Origin: CAZUWH01 sp964624075
Lineage (GTDB): Bacteria; Pseudomonadota; Alphaproteobacteria; Rhodospirillales; Rhodospirillaceae
DNA length: 64,000 nt
Direction of reading: 5' to 3'
Assembly: GCA_964624075.1 (NCBI GenBank)
Contig: CAZUWH010000009.1
Span: 28,735 to 92,734, forward strand
Shown here: positions 1-9,313 of the stretch, one piece after another
How positions within the stretch are numbered: position 1 is the first letter of the stretch
How the letters are laid out: each line of letters starts with the position of its first letter
Translations under genes and position numbers: made by a program
The notes under the pieces: generated by a model
Database searches by the model: none
The model's input: only the letters and a program-made list of their open reading frames with translations
Told to the model about the DNA's origin: nothing

Positions 1-357
1 AACCTGTTGATCAGCGGCTGGAGTGTTGGGCTCGTCGTTTCGGCCCTGGTGTTGCGCTTCGGGCTCGGCGCTGAAAGTTTGGCCTGGGTTCTGGTCTTTG
101 CCCTGGCGCCCTTGTCAGCCATTTACTACCCCGTTACGGTCCTGCCAGCGTGGTTGCAGCCGGCGGCCATGGTGCTACCCATGTCCCATATCTTCGAGGG
201 TATGCGCCAGGTTCTGTTCGAGGGAACGCTGGACGTCGGGCACATGGTCTATGCGGCCGGTCTCAACGTGGTTTATGCCGTGGTGGCCGTATTTTTTGCC
301 TTGCGCATGTTTCACGCGGCACGCCGGCTTGGTCTGTTCCTGAACGTGGGGGAATGA
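1..357 (+). CDS. ABC-2 type transporter permease, C-terminal part (cut by window edge)
   Basis: The reading frame is open from base 1 and ends at TGA 355-357, so only about the last 118 residues are visible. The protein is very hydrophobic, with several membrane helices. It contains the segment LPMSHIFEGMRQVLFEG, typical of the C-terminal half of ABC-2 family export permeases (the NodJ, YadH or multidrug type). Such permeases pair with an ATP-binding subunit that would lie upstream, outside this window. The exported substrate cannot be told from this fragment. Confidence 0.7.
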   Translation, partial: NLLISGWSVGLVVSALVLRFGLGAESLAWVLVFALAPLSAIYYPVTVLPAWLQPAAMVLPMSHIFEGMRQVLFEGTLDVGHMVYAAGLNVVYAVVAVFFALRMFHAARRLGLFLNVGE

Positions 358-410
358 TCGAGAACACGGCGATCAGGCGCCCATCGGGGGCAGGAGCGGG
401 ATACGGTACA

Positions 411-846
411 GTGCGCAAGGATTTGCAGACCCTGATCCGTCTTCACCGCCGCTAGATGAAAAACGGTGTGCCCCTGGGCAAATGCTGCGGCAGGAGGCCA
501 CCATCCTGATGGCAATCGGCCAGCTCGAGGCTGGAAATGTGTCGTGAGCAGCAGGTCGCGGCTCACGATATAGCCGGAGCAGGTCTGTTCTATGGTTCCT
601 ACCACCTGGTATTCATGGAACGGTGGGCCGGGCTGGAACAGAACCTGGCTGGGGTGCGTGCGCTTATTGCGCAGGCGCAGGAGGAACTGGCCGAGGTTTT
701 CCACGCCTTGAAAATCCGCGAAATCACTCAGGCCAACCATGACTTGACGCCCTCCGGCAGGAGGCGGAACGCAGGGAAACGGCCGTTCTCGATGAAATCG
801 GACTCACGCTCTACCCCCCACAAAGGGGAGGAAAATCCGTGATACC
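411..846 (+). pseudogene. fliJ: fliJ remnant, flagellar export chaperone, frameshifted
   Basis: FliJ is the coiled-coil general chaperone of the flagellar type III export apparatus. Here its sequence is spread over different frames. VRKDLQTLIRLHRR starts at GTG 411 and stops at 453-455. LDEKRCAPGQMLRQEATI continues one frame over from 452 to a stop at 545. A third piece containing LEQNLAGVRALIAQAQEELA runs from about 537 to 743. The end, ALRQEAERRETAVLDEIGLT, is in yet another register from 743. Joined, these read as a FliJ of about 140 residues. The usual partner fliI is not present: only 53 bases separate this remnant from the ABC permease. The assignment rests on my recognition of the alphaproteobacterial FliJ pattern. 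Confidence 0.7.
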
Positions 847-930
847 AAGGGTAGCCCGTCGAGGTTTGTTGGCTCCGGTTCTTGTGCGCTTTGATCACGA
901 CGAGTCAGAACACACAAGTATTACTGATTG

Positions 931-1551
931 TTACTGATCTGTTGCAGAGATCAACCATGAATCGAGCATGGCACGTGCGACCGGCAAGGCATGGTCGAAA
1001 TCGGCCATGCTGGCTGAAAAGATCCAGATATGTACAACCGTTCCGCTACGGCGTGGCACAGCTACAACCCATTGGCGCAACCGTTCCACCTTGCCATCGA
1101 ACGTGGCTGTTACCTGGGTGCCTTCCAGAAAGACACCGTTTTTTTTGTAGGGAAACGGCAGAGGTGATTCAACCTGCTGCGTTGCAGCGCGTACCTTAAC
1201 TTCTTGCACATACTGGCTGGCAATGGCTGCCGCGCCGTGCCGGGGCTCGCCCGGTCGCGGCGACAGACGATTGTCAAGACTGACAGTGACAAAGGCGTGC
1301 GCCGTTTCCGGTTTTCCCCCGAACACGACGGCATAGCCGTGGGAACGCGTCACCGTCCAGTCGGCAGGGTAGCAGATGGTGTAACCGAAACCGGGCTCGG
1401 CAAAAACCTTGTCCAGGGCGGGCGAAATCATTTGCGATTCTGCCGCAGGGAGACAATCAGTACTTCGGGCGGTAGCCGACACGATGGTCATTCCCACGCC
1501 CGTCATGACCAGCAGAAGAACAACTACACATTGTCGTTGTCGTATCAGCAT
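931..1551 (-). CDS. Exported protein of unknown function
   Basis: A 206-residue protein that begins with a clear signal peptide: basic MLIRQRQ, then a hydrophobic run ending near SATARS. The mature part should therefore lie in the periplasm. It contains the motif FGYTICYPADW followed by mixed beta-strand-like sequence, somewhat like small PsbP or DUF1795-type proteins, but I do not recognise the family with confidence. The start has a good ribosome binding site (AAGGAAAG about 6 bases upstream). It is read away from purB, which starts about 100 bases beyond its 5' end. It appears intact. Confidence 0.6.
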   Translation of the reverse strand: MLIRQRQCVVVLLLVMTGVGMTIVSATARSTDCLPAAESQMISPALDKVFAEPGFGYTICYPADWTVTRSHGYAVVFGGKPETAHAFVTVSLDNRLSPRPGEPRHGAAAIASQYVQEVKVRAATQQVESPLPFPYKKNGVFLEGTQVTATFDGKVERLRQWVVAVPRRSGTVVHIWIFSASMADFDHALPVARAMLDSWLISATDQ

Positions 1552-1651
1552 GGAGTCTTTCCTTGACAGAAACGGATGGATCGGGACACTTCCAGGAAAC
1601 GCCGCTGCGTTGTTCCTGTAAAACGAGGCGGGTTGGGGACAAGGAGGGAGA

Positions 1652-2968
1652 ATGATACCCCGTTATACACGGCCCGCGATGGCTAAAATCTGGGAAGATG
1701 CCAACAAGTTCCGGATCTGGTTTCTGATTGAGGCCCATGCCTGTGATGCCCTGGCGCAACGGGGCATCATTCCCGCAGAGGCTGCACAGAAAGTGTGGGC
1801 GCGGGGAGACAGGCCCTATACGGCAGAACGGGTGGCGCGCATTGCGGCCATCGAACAAGAAACCTGCCACGATGTCATCGCCTTTCTGACCGAACTTGCG
1901 GAAAACGTGGGACCGGAAGCCCGTTTCGTTCACCAGGGCATGACATCCTCTGATGTGCTTGATACGTGCTATGCCGTCCAGTGCACGCAGGCTGCGGACC
2001 TTTTGCTGGAAGACATCGACAGGGTGCTGCTCACCTGCCGACAGCGGGCCCTGGAGCACAAGGCAACCGTGTGCATGGGACGCAGCCATGGCATCCATGC
2101 CGAGCCGATCACACTCGGCCTGAAGTTCGCCGGCTTTTATGCTGAGTTCGCCCGCAACCGCGAACGGCTGCAACGGGCACGGGAAGAGATTGCCACGTGC
2201 GCCATCTCTGGCGCGGTCGGCACTTTTGCCCATATCGATCCTTTTGTCGAGCAATACGTGGCTGAAAAACTCAGTCTGAAAGCCGAGCCGGTTTCCACAC
2301 AAGTCATCCCGCGTGATCGTCATGCAATGTTTTTTGCGACACTTGCGGTGATCGCAAGTTCCATCGAACGGCTGGCCATTGAAATCCGCCATCTTCAGCG
2401 CACCGAAGTCCGCGAGGTGGAGGAATATTTCGCCCTGGGCCAGAAGGGGTCCTCCGCTATGCCCCACAAGCGCAACCCCATTCAGACCGAAAGCCTGACC
2501 GGCCTCGCCCGTCTGGTCCGCGGCATGGTGATTCCGGCGCTGGAGAACGTGGCCCTGTGGCATGAACGCGATATCTCCCACTCGTCGGTGGAACGAGTCA
2601 TTGGCCCGGATGCGACCATCGTGCTGGATTTCGCCTTCGACCGTCTGGCCACTGTGGTGGATAAGCTGCTGATCTACCCTGAGGCCATGGCCCGCAACCT
2701 CGGCCAGCTTGGCGGTCTGGTTCATTCGCAGCAGGTTCTGCTGGCCTTGACCCAGGCCGGCATGAGTCGCGAGGATGCCTACCATCTGGTGCAGCGCAAC
2801 GCCATGGCCGTATGGGCCGGGGAACCTAGTTTCCTCGACCTCTTGAAAAAAGACCCGGAGGTGAGAAGACATTTATCTGAAAGGGAGCTTGAGTCCCTAT
2901 TCGACCTGTCGATCCATACCCGTCATGCCGAGACGATTCTGGAACGGGCTCTCGGAGCGTGGTCATGA
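1652..2968 (+). CDS. purB: Adenylosuccinate lyase
   Basis: PurB catalyses two beta-eliminations in purine synthesis: SAICAR to AICAR, and adenylosuccinate to AMP. Both release fumarate. The 438-residue protein has the family's normal length and begins with the typical MIPRYTRPAMAKIWEDANK. The superfamily signature SSAMPHKRNP is at residues 267-276, the TSSD loop at 98-101 and the HGIHAEP segment near 146-152. The start is supported by an AGGAGGGAG ribosome binding site directly upstream. A second purine gene, purF, lies about 4 kb downstream on the same strand but is not in one operon with it. There is no sign of damage. Confidence 0.97.
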   Translation: MIPRYTRPAMAKIWEDANKFRIWFLIEAHACDALAQRGIIPAEAAQKVWARGDRPYTAERVARIAAIEQETCHDVIAFLTELAENVGPEARFVHQGMTSSDVLDTCYAVQCTQAADLLLEDIDRVLLTCRQRALEHKATVCMGRSHGIHAEPITLGLKFAGFYAEFARNRERLQRAREEIATCAISGAVGTFAHIDPFVEQYVAEKLSLKAEPVSTQVIPRDRHAMFFATLAVIASSIERLAIEIRHLQRTEVREVEEYFALGQKGSSAMPHKRNPIQTESLTGLARLVRGMVIPALENVALWHERDISHSSVERVIGPDATIVLDFAFDRLATVVDKLLIYPEAMARNLGQLGGLVHSQQVLLALTQAGMSREDAYHLVQRNAMAVWAGEPSFLDLLKKDPEVRRHLSERELESLFDLSIHTRHAETILERALGAWS

Positions 2969-3105
2969 CAGGCTGGCCAGTTTCCTCACGGCCTGCGGGC
3001 GATTGTTTTCCCGGTTCTGAATCGGCGTTACGGCTGGCGGTCTGAAGTGTCCGGATACCCCGTGTCCGGGGATGGTGGTCAAGATCGTCTGGAGACCTTG
3101 TCGGC

Positions 3106-4074
3106 ATGCCCAAGCTTCTCTACCTGGATTTCGAGCAACCAATCGCCGAACTTGAAGGCAAGATTGAGGAGTTGCGGCACCTGAGCGGCGAGGACGCAAG
3201 TGGTGTCAATATCACCGAGGAAGTGGGACGCCTGCGGTCAAAGGCGGAGAAGCATCTCCGCGCTCTCTACAGTCGTCTTACACCCTGGCAGCGAACGCAG
3301 GTTGCCCGCCACCCCGAACGGCCGCATTGCATGGACTACATCGCCGGATTGATCGAGGATTTCACGCCCCTGGCAGGGGATCGCGTTCTTGGCGAAGATG
3401 CTGCCATTGTCGGCGGTCTGGGGCGATTCCGTGGCCAGTCGGTCGTGATCCTGGGACAGGAAAAAGGTCGTGATACGGAATCACGCGTGCACCACACTTT
3501 CGGTATGCCGCGGCCAGAAGGCTATCGTAAGGCCGCGCGACTGATGCGTCTTGCCGATCACTTCCGGTTACCAGTCCTCACCCTGGTCGATACCGCCGGA
3601 GCCTATCCCGATATCGAGGCCGAGGCCCACGGCCAAGCGCAGGCGATCGCCTGCTGTCTTGAAACATGTCTCGACATCCGTGTGCCTCTGGTTAGTGCCA
3701 TCATTGGCGAAGGAGGCTCAGGAGGGGCGCTTGCCATCGCCGCCGCGAACGCCGTCCTGATGCTGGAAAATGCTGTCTATTCGGTCATTTCCCCGGAAGG
3801 ATGTGCGGCCGCCCTGTGGCGGTCAGGAGATCAGACCCAGGCGGCAGCAGAAGCGTTGAGGGTGACCGCACAGGACCTGTTCCGTCTTGGTGTTGTAGAC
3901 AATATTGTGTCAGAACCGCTGGGAGGCGCACACCGCAATCCTCTTGAGGCCATCACCAACGTGGGCACAGCGATTGCGAATACTCTCCGCGAGCTGATGG
4001 CACTGGAAGGAGGGATCTTGCGGGCGCGTCGCCGCGGGAAATTCCTGGCCATAGGCCGAGGGGTACTGGAGTGA
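3106..4074 (+). CDS. accA: Acetyl-CoA carboxylase carboxyltransferase subunit alpha
   Basis: AccA pairs with AccD to move the carboxyl group from biotin on AccB to acetyl-CoA, the first committed step of fatty acid synthesis. The 322-residue length fits the family. The N-terminus LDFEQPIAELEGKIEEL and the glycine-rich GEGGSGGALA (residues 201-210), followed by a VYSVISPEGCAA segment, are diagnostic. The gene follows purB after 137 bases. A likely Shine-Dalgarno GGAG lies about 10 bases before the ATG. accD is not in this window, although it often neighbours folC, which is present at 26-27 kb. Confidence 0.97.
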   Translation: MPKLLYLDFEQPIAELEGKIEELRHLSGEDASGVNITEEVGRLRSKAEKHLRALYSRLTPWQRTQVARHPERPHCMDYIAGLIEDFTPLAGDRVLGEDAAIVGGLGRFRGQSVVILGQEKGRDTESRVHHTFGMPRPEGYRKAARLMRLADHFRLPVLTLVDTAGAYPDIEAEAHGQAQAIACCLETCLDIRVPLVSAIIGEGGSGGALAIAAANAVLMLENAVYSVISPEGCAAALWRSGDQTQAAAEALRVTAQDLFRLGVVDNIVSEPLGGAHRNPLEAITNVGTAIANTLRELMALEGGILRARRRGKFLAIGRGVLE

Positions 4075-4228
4075 CGTCCGGATTTGAGCAGGCATAGGGT
4101 ACAGCGTGAAGGAGCGGCACAGGGCTGGCTGCCGGGACGGTCCTTCAGGCGGCAGTCTTTTGGTCGATGGGGAAGGGCTTGTTCGGAGACGTCCCCGGGC
4201 AGTTGCGATGAGGGAAGGAGAGTTGACC

Positions 4229-4906
4229 ATGGGGGAGACGATCAGACTTGCGGCGCGTGACGAACATCTTTTCGATGCCTACGTAGCCTGGCCAGTCGGA
4301 ACGCCGCGTGGCGGCTTGGTGGTGATGCAGGAGGTTTTCGGCGTGAACGGGCACATTCGCGCCATTGCTGACCGCTTCGCGAGTGAAGAGGGCTACGTAG
4401 CCATTGCGCCGGCTGTTTTCGACCGCCTGGAACGGGGAGTCTCTTTCGGCTATGGAGAAGACGATTTGGCCCATGGTCGGGCACTCCGTCTTGCTCTGGG
4501 GTGGGAGAGGCCATTCCTTGATATCGAGGCCGCCCGCGTGCATGTTGCCGCTGAGGGAGGCGTGCGCAAAGTGGGGATGGTCGGTTTTTGCTGGGGGGGC
4601 TCACTCGCCTGGCTGGCAGCGTGTCGCCTGCCGTTCCAGGCGGCGGTCTGCTATTACGGCGGACAGATTGCCCAGTTTCTTGACGAGCACCCTTTCTGTC
4701 CGGTGATGATGCACTTTGGACGTCACGACTCCATTATCCCTCCCCTTGACTGGCAGGCCATCATGGCCGCCCATCCGGAAGTGGCCTGTCACCTTTACGA
4801 GGCCGGGCATGGCTTCAACTGTGACAAGCGGGCCGATTCCCGGCCTAACTGCGCAGCGGAGGCCTGGTCACGGACCGTGGCCTTTCTAGCGGGCCACCTG
4901 ACCTGA
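4229..4906 (+). CDS. Dienelactone hydrolase family protein
   Basis: An alpha/beta hydrolase of 225 residues. The nucleophile is Cys121 in GFCWGG, the acid Asp167 in FGRHDS and the base His194 in YEAGHGFN, the Cys-Asp-His triad of dienelactone hydrolases. True dienelactone hydrolases open chlorinated dienelactones, but most family members in housekeeping contexts have unknown ester or lactone substrates, so I leave the substrate open. An upstream in-frame start at 4106 exists. The ATG at 4229 is preferred because it has GGAAGGAGAG at the right distance and begins where homologues begin. Confidence 0.88.
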   Translation: MGETIRLAARDEHLFDAYVAWPVGTPRGGLVVMQEVFGVNGHIRAIADRFASEEGYVAIAPAVFDRLERGVSFGYGEDDLAHGRALRLALGWERPFLDIEAARVHVAAEGGVRKVGMVGFCWGGSLAWLAACRLPFQAAVCYYGGQIAQFLDEHPFCPVMMHFGRHDSIIPPLDWQAIMAAHPEVACHLYEAGHGFNCDKRADSRPNCAAEAWSRTVAFLAGHLT

Positions 4907-5043
4907 ATGGCACCTGGCGGGGTGAAGAAGGCAAGAAACACGAAGGTGTAAAAGAGCTAGAGATTCCCCGCTCATCCCGGCAATCCTTTCGTTTTTCGTT
5001 TGTTCTGGAATGCTGTTCTCCGTCTGTCTTGGACGATCACCCC

Positions 5044-6474
5044 ATGAAACGCGCCTCTTCCACCTTCGTCTGTCAGTCCTGCGGGGCCCTGCATACCCGG
5101 TGGACCGGTCGCTGCGAATCCTGTGGAAGCTGGAACAGCATCATCGAGGAAGTGAAGGCTGCCGTTCTCCCCAAGGGGCTCGATCCGGCCAAGGGGGGGC
5201 GGGCGGTCGTGTTCGCCGGGCTGGGGGAGGCCAGTGCGGGGCCATCACGCCTGCTCACCGGCATTGGTGAGCTGGATCGGGTATGCGGTGGAGGGCTGGT
5301 GGCCGGCTCGGTCCTTCTGGTGGGGGGTGATCCCGGCATCGGCAAGTCTACCCTGTTATTGCAGGCGTGTGCCGCCCTGTCGGGACCATCGGAGGGAAAG
5401 ACAACGCCTGCTCCTCCGGTCCGCGCCATCTATATTTCCGGCGAGGAGGCAGTGGATCAGGTCCGGCTGCGGGCTGTCCGTCTGGGGCTTATACAAGCAA
5501 AAGTTAATCTAGCCGCAGCCACCAGCGTTCGGGATATTCTTACCACCCTGGACGGTCCCGGACTCATCGCTCCCACTGTGCTGGTGATCGATTCCATCCA
5601 GACCATGTTCGTCGATACCCTGGATTCGGCACCTGGAACGGTGGCCCAGGTCAGGGCGACCGGGCACGAACTGATTCGCCTGGCCAAGCGGCGAGGACTG
5701 GTGCTATTCCTGGTCGGGCACGTCACTAAAGAGGGAATGATCGCAGGCCCCCGAGTGCTGGAGCACATGGTGGACACGGTGCTGTATTTCGAAGGCGAGC
5801 GTGGCCATCCCTTCCGCATTCTGCGGGCTGTGAAGAACCGGTTCGGCCCCACCGACGAGATCGGAGTGTTCGAGATGACCGGTGGGGGCTTGGTGGAGGT
5901 CGTCAACCCCTCGGCGCTGTTTCTAGCCGAACGGCGTGGCAACGTGTCGGGAAGTTGCGTCTTTGCCGGCATCGAAGGGACCCGGCCCATGCTGGTGGAA
6001 ATCCAGGCTCTGGTTGGACCGGCGGGGTTGGGCACACCCCGCCGGGCCGTGGTCGGCTGGGACGGGAACCGGCTGGCCATGGTTCTTGCTGTTCTTGATG
6101 CCCGTTGCGGTCTTGCCTTAGGAACGAGAGACGTCTATCTGAACGTCGCTGGTGGTTTGCGTATCACCGAACCGGCGGCGGATCTTGCCGTCGCTATGGC
6201 CCTGGCATCGGCAGCCACCGGTATCCCGGTTGCATCGGACATGGTGGTGTTCGGTGAAATCGGCCTGTCGGGCGAGGTGCGTGCCGTCGCCCAGGGAGAA
6301 GCACGATTGAAGGAAACAGCCAAGCTCGGGTTCACGCAGGCCATGATTCCGCAACACGCCCGTTCCTCTGAACGGTTGCGTCGTGGGGAGATGGCCGCTA
6401 GTCTCGCGATTCACGAGATCGGTCACATTCAAGTAATGGTTGATTCTCTCCGGCGGAGGGAGGAGGGCAGATGA
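5044..6474 (+). CDS. radA: DNA repair protein RadA
   Basis: RadA is a RecA-like, DnaB-like helicase that processes recombination intermediates. In order, the 476-residue protein has a C4 zinc finger (Cys10, Cys13, Cys24, Cys27), a Walker A motif GGDPGIGKST at 94-103, the RadA-specific KNRFG motif at 264-268, and a C-terminal Lon-protease-like domain. A TTG 15 bases upstream could also start the frame, but ATG 5044 matches the family's usual N-terminus. Its stop overlaps the ATG of the next gene (ATGA), so radA and cvpA are probably translationally coupled. Confidence 0.96.
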   Translation: MKRASSTFVCQSCGALHTRWTGRCESCGSWNSIIEEVKAAVLPKGLDPAKGGRAVVFAGLGEASAGPSRLLTGIGELDRVCGGGLVAGSVLLVGGDPGIGKSTLLLQACAALSGPSEGKTTPAPPVRAIYISGEEAVDQVRLRAVRLGLIQAKVNLAAATSVRDILTTLDGPGLIAPTVLVIDSIQTMFVDTLDSAPGTVAQVRATGHELIRLAKRRGLVLFLVGHVTKEGMIAGPRVLEHMVDTVLYFEGERGHPFRILRAVKNRFGPTDEIGVFEMTGGGLVEVVNPSALFLAERRGNVSGSCVFAGIEGTRPMLVEIQALVGPAGLGTPRRAVVGWDGNRLAMVLAVLDARCGLALGTRDVYLNVAGGLRITEPAADLAVAMALASAATGIPVASDMVVFGEIGLSGEVRAVAQGEARLKETAKLGFTQAMIPQHARSSERLRRGEMAASLAIHEIGHIQVMVDSLRRREEGR

Positions 6475-7094
6475 GCGGCCAGGTGGTGACCGCAGGGGAC
6501 ATCGTGGTGGGCCTCGTGATGCTGTTATCGGGGCTGATCGGTTTCATGCGTGGCTTCGTTCATGAAATCCTTGGCATCGCCGCCTGGGGGGGGGCGGTTT
6601 TTGCCGCCCTGTACGGGCTCGTATGGGCAAGACCGTTTGCCCGTGATCTGATCCCGCTGACATGGGCTGCCGATGCGGCCGCCGTCGTGGTCATCTTTCT
6701 AGTCACACTGCTGGTCTTGTCGATGCTGTTCCGTGCCGTTGCGCACATGCTGCGGACGAGCCTGTTCAGCTCCCTGGACTGCTCCCTGGGCTTTCTTTTT
6801 GGTCTGGCCAGGGGTGCGCTGGTGGTTTCCCTTGCCTATCTTCTGGTAGAGTCGCTGATGCAGCCAACTGATCACCCGTCATGGTTGCGGGGAGCGCGAA
6901 GCCTGTTCCTGATGCAACACGGTGCCGCCCTGATCCGTGCCGTGGTGCCGGATGAGTTGTCTGGCAAGGCAAGGAGTACTACCGCCGCGGCGGTGGAACG
7001 AGTTCGTCAGATGAAGGAAGCCGAGAAAACCTACCAGCAGCTCTCCAACCCGCTTCCGGTCCGTCGTGCGCCGGATGGGCAGCCCCTCCCATGA
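6471..7094 (+). CDS. cvpA: CvpA family inner-membrane protein
   Basis: A 207-residue protein with about four hydrophobic membrane segments in its first 130 residues, including MRGFVHEILGIAAWGGAVFA, which is characteristic of the CvpA (colicin V production) family. The tail after residue 160 is polar. CvpA is needed for colicin V export in E. coli and for envelope stress resistance elsewhere. Its exact biochemical role is not settled. It overlaps radA by four bases and is followed 18 bases later by purF. radA-cvpA-purF is a recurrent order in alphaproteobacteria and cvpA-purF in many proteobacteria. Confidence 0.9.
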   Translation: MSGQVVTAGDIVVGLVMLLSGLIGFMRGFVHEILGIAAWGGAVFAALYGLVWARPFARDLIPLTWAADAAAVVVIFLVTLLVLSMLFRAVAHMLRTSLFSSLDCSLGFLFGLARGALVVSLAYLLVESLMQPTDHPSWLRGARSLFLMQHGAALIRAVVPDELSGKARSTTAAAVERVRQMKEAEKTYQQLSNPLPVRRAPDGQPLP

Positions 7095-7112
7095 CGCCTG
7101 ACAGGAATACCG

Positions 7113-8582
7113 ATGTCTTCGATCACAACCGACCCTTTCGATGCCGACCATCTGCATGAGGCGTGCGGGGTATTCGGCATCTTTTCCGATCCCGACGCAG
7201 CCGCTCACACAGGTCTTGGCTTGCACGCCTTGCAGCACCGGGGTCAGGAGTCGGCGGGGATCGTGAGCTGCCATGGCGAACAGTTCTATTCCCATCGCGG
7301 CATTGGGCATGTATCGGAAAACTTCAACGAAGAAGTGATCGGCCGTCTGCCGGGCGACAGGGCCATCGGTCATGTCCGTTACGCAACATCGGGAGAGACC
7401 GTTCTGCGCAATGTCCAGCCTCTGTTCGCCGATTTCGAATTCGGTGGATTGGCCATCGTCCACAACGGCAACCTGACCAATGCCATGACTCTGCACCGGG
7501 CCCTGGTACGGCGTGGCTGCCTGTTCCAGTCCACGACCGACACCGAGGTGATTGTCCATCTGATCGCCATCAGCCAGTATTCCACTGTCGAGGACAGGAT
7601 CATCGATGCGCTTCGCCAAGTGGAAGGAGCCTATTCCCTAGTCGCTCTGATCCGCAATGCCTTGATCGGCGTGCGTGATCCTTCAGGGATTCGGCCTTTG
7701 GTACTGGGGAAGCTCGACAAGGCTTACATCCTGACCTCGGAGACCTGTGCGCTTGATATCATCGGGGCAGAATTCGTTCGCGATATCGATCCCGGTGAGC
7801 TGGTGGTGGTCGATGGGCGTGGCGTGCGTTCCATCAAGCCGTTTCCCCATAAACCGCGACAGTTCTGCATTTTCGAATACATCTATTTTGCGCGACCCGA
7901 TTCGATCATGGAGGGCTTGAGCATCTACGATGTCCGCAAGCGGATCGGCGTCGAACTAGCCCGGGAAAGCTGTGTTCCCGCCGATGTGGTGGTTGCGGTG
8001 CCTGATTCCGGCGTGCCGGCTGCCATGGGCTATGCGAGCGAATCCGGTATTCCGTTCGAATATGGGATCATCCGCAACCATTATGTCGGCCGCACGTTTA
8101 TCCAGCCCACCGACCGCACCCGCCATCTGGGGGTAAAGCGTAAGCATAATCCAAACAAGGCCGTGCTGCAGGGTAAACGCGTTGTGTTGGTAGATGATTC
8201 TATCGTTCGTGGTACGACTTCGATGAAGATCGTGGACATGGTGCGCCAGGCAGGCGCGGTAGAGGTTCACATGCGCATTTCCTCGCCACCGACGGCGCAC
8301 CCCTGTTTCTTTGGCATCGACACGCCTGAACGCGAAAAACTTCTAGCGGCCCGTCATAACGTCAAGGAAATGACGGTCGTGCTGGGAGTCGATTCGCTTG
8401 CTTTCATTTCCCTGGATGGTCTGTACCGGGCCATGGGTGAGAAGGGCCGCCATGACGCGCAGCCCCAGTTCTGTGATGCTTGTTTCACCGGCAGCTACCC
8501 AAGTCCTCTCACCGATCAGCAGGAAATGAATACGTCAACGCCCTTGTCGTTGCTGGCCGAAGAGAGACTATTACCCCGATGA
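7113..8582 (+). CDS. purF: Amidophosphoribosyltransferase
   Basis: PurF catalyses the first committed step of purine synthesis, moving the glutamine amide nitrogen to PRPP. The 489-residue protein starts with a short propeptide before HEACGVFGIF, whose Cys18 becomes the N-terminal nucleophile of the glutaminase domain after processing. The PRPP-binding loop VVLVDDSIVRGTT is clear. Cysteines near the C-terminus (CDACFTGSYP) fit the iron-sulfur-containing class found in Bacillus and alphaproteobacteria. The stop overlaps the start of the following SDR gene (ATGA at 8579-8582), indicating coupling. Confidence 0.97.
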   Translation: MSSITTDPFDADHLHEACGVFGIFSDPDAAAHTGLGLHALQHRGQESAGIVSCHGEQFYSHRGIGHVSENFNEEVIGRLPGDRAIGHVRYATSGETVLRNVQPLFADFEFGGLAIVHNGNLTNAMTLHRALVRRGCLFQSTTDTEVIVHLIAISQYSTVEDRIIDALRQVEGAYSLVALIRNALIGVRDPSGIRPLVLGKLDKAYILTSETCALDIIGAEFVRDIDPGELVVVDGRGVRSIKPFPHKPRQFCIFEYIYFARPDSIMEGLSIYDVRKRIGVELARESCVPADVVVAVPDSGVPAAMGYASESGIPFEYGIIRNHYVGRTFIQPTDRTRHLGVKRKHNPNKAVLQGKRVVLVDDSIVRGTTSMKIVDMVRQAGAVEVHMRISSPPTAHPCFFGIDTPEREKLLAARHNVKEMTVVLGVDSLAFISLDGLYRAMGEKGRHDAQPQFCDACFTGSYPSPLTDQQEMNTSTPLSLLAEERLLPR

Positions 8583-9313
8583 AGACCTGGACCGGCCGCC
8601 TGGAAGGACGCATCGCCCTTGTCACCGGTGCCTCGCGTGGCATCGGCCGGGCTGTTGCCTGCCGTTTTGCTGCCGAAGGTGCAACCGTGATCGCCGTGGC
8701 CCGCACGGTTGGTGCCCTGGAGGAACTGGACGATGAAATTCGCGCCCTGGGCCGGGATAATCACGCCGTGCTTGCGCCCCAGGATCTGGCTGAACATGCC
8801 AGAATCGATGAAATGGCACTTGCCGTCTATCACCGTTTTGGCCGGCTGGACGTGCTGGTTGGCAACGCGGCGACGCTGGGTCCCTTGAGTCCCATGCAAC
8901 ACGTCGCGCCACAGGACTGGAATCAGGTGATGGCGGTCAACGTGACGGCCAACTTCCATCTGATTCGCAGTTTCGATCCGCTATTGCGCCAGTCAGACGC
9001 CGGGCGGGCTGTCTTTGTGACCTCTGGTGTGGCCACCGACGTATTTCCCTACTGGGGAGTCTATGCAACCTCGAAGGCAGCCCTCGAAATGATGGTCAAG
9101 GTCTACGCTGGCGAGGTGACCAAAACCCGCATTCGCGTTAATCTTCTTGATCCGGGGATCGTCCGCACGCGCATGCGCGTGCAGGCTTTTCCTGGCGAAG
9201 ACCCGAGTCGTTTGCCGCCACCGGAAAGCGTGACCGGCGCATTCGTCGAACTTGCGAGTCCTGAATGTCGCCACCATGGTCAGATCGTGCGGGCCTATGG
9301 CCAGTGTGACTAA
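8579..9313 (+). CDS. Short-chain dehydrogenase/reductase
   Basis: A 244-residue SDR with the NAD(P)-binding motif TGASRGIG at residues 16-23, a GNAA segment in place of the classical NNAG near 95-98, catalytic Ser149, and Tyr162/Lys166 in YATSK. It is most like the cytoplasmic SDRs encoded directly after purF in many Rhodospirillales, whose substrate is unknown to me. The ATG overlaps the purF stop codon. It looks intact, and nothing specific to one substrate class can be read from it. Confidence 0.9.
   Translation: MKTWTGRLEGRIALVTGASRGIGRAVACRFAAEGATVIAVARTVGALEELDDEIRALGRDNHAVLAPQDLAEHARIDEMALAVYHRFGRLDVLVGNAATLGPLSPMQHVAPQDWNQVMAVNVTANFHLIRSFDPLLRQSDAGRAVFVTSGVATDVFPYWGVYATSKAALEMMVKVYAGEVTKTRIRVNLLDPGIVRTRMRVQAFPGEDPSRLPPPESVTGAFVELASPECRHHGQIVRAYGQCD

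Noticed and set aside
1457..2872. A 471-codon minus-strand frame opposite purB
   Set aside because: Antisense shadow of purB with no recognisable domain.
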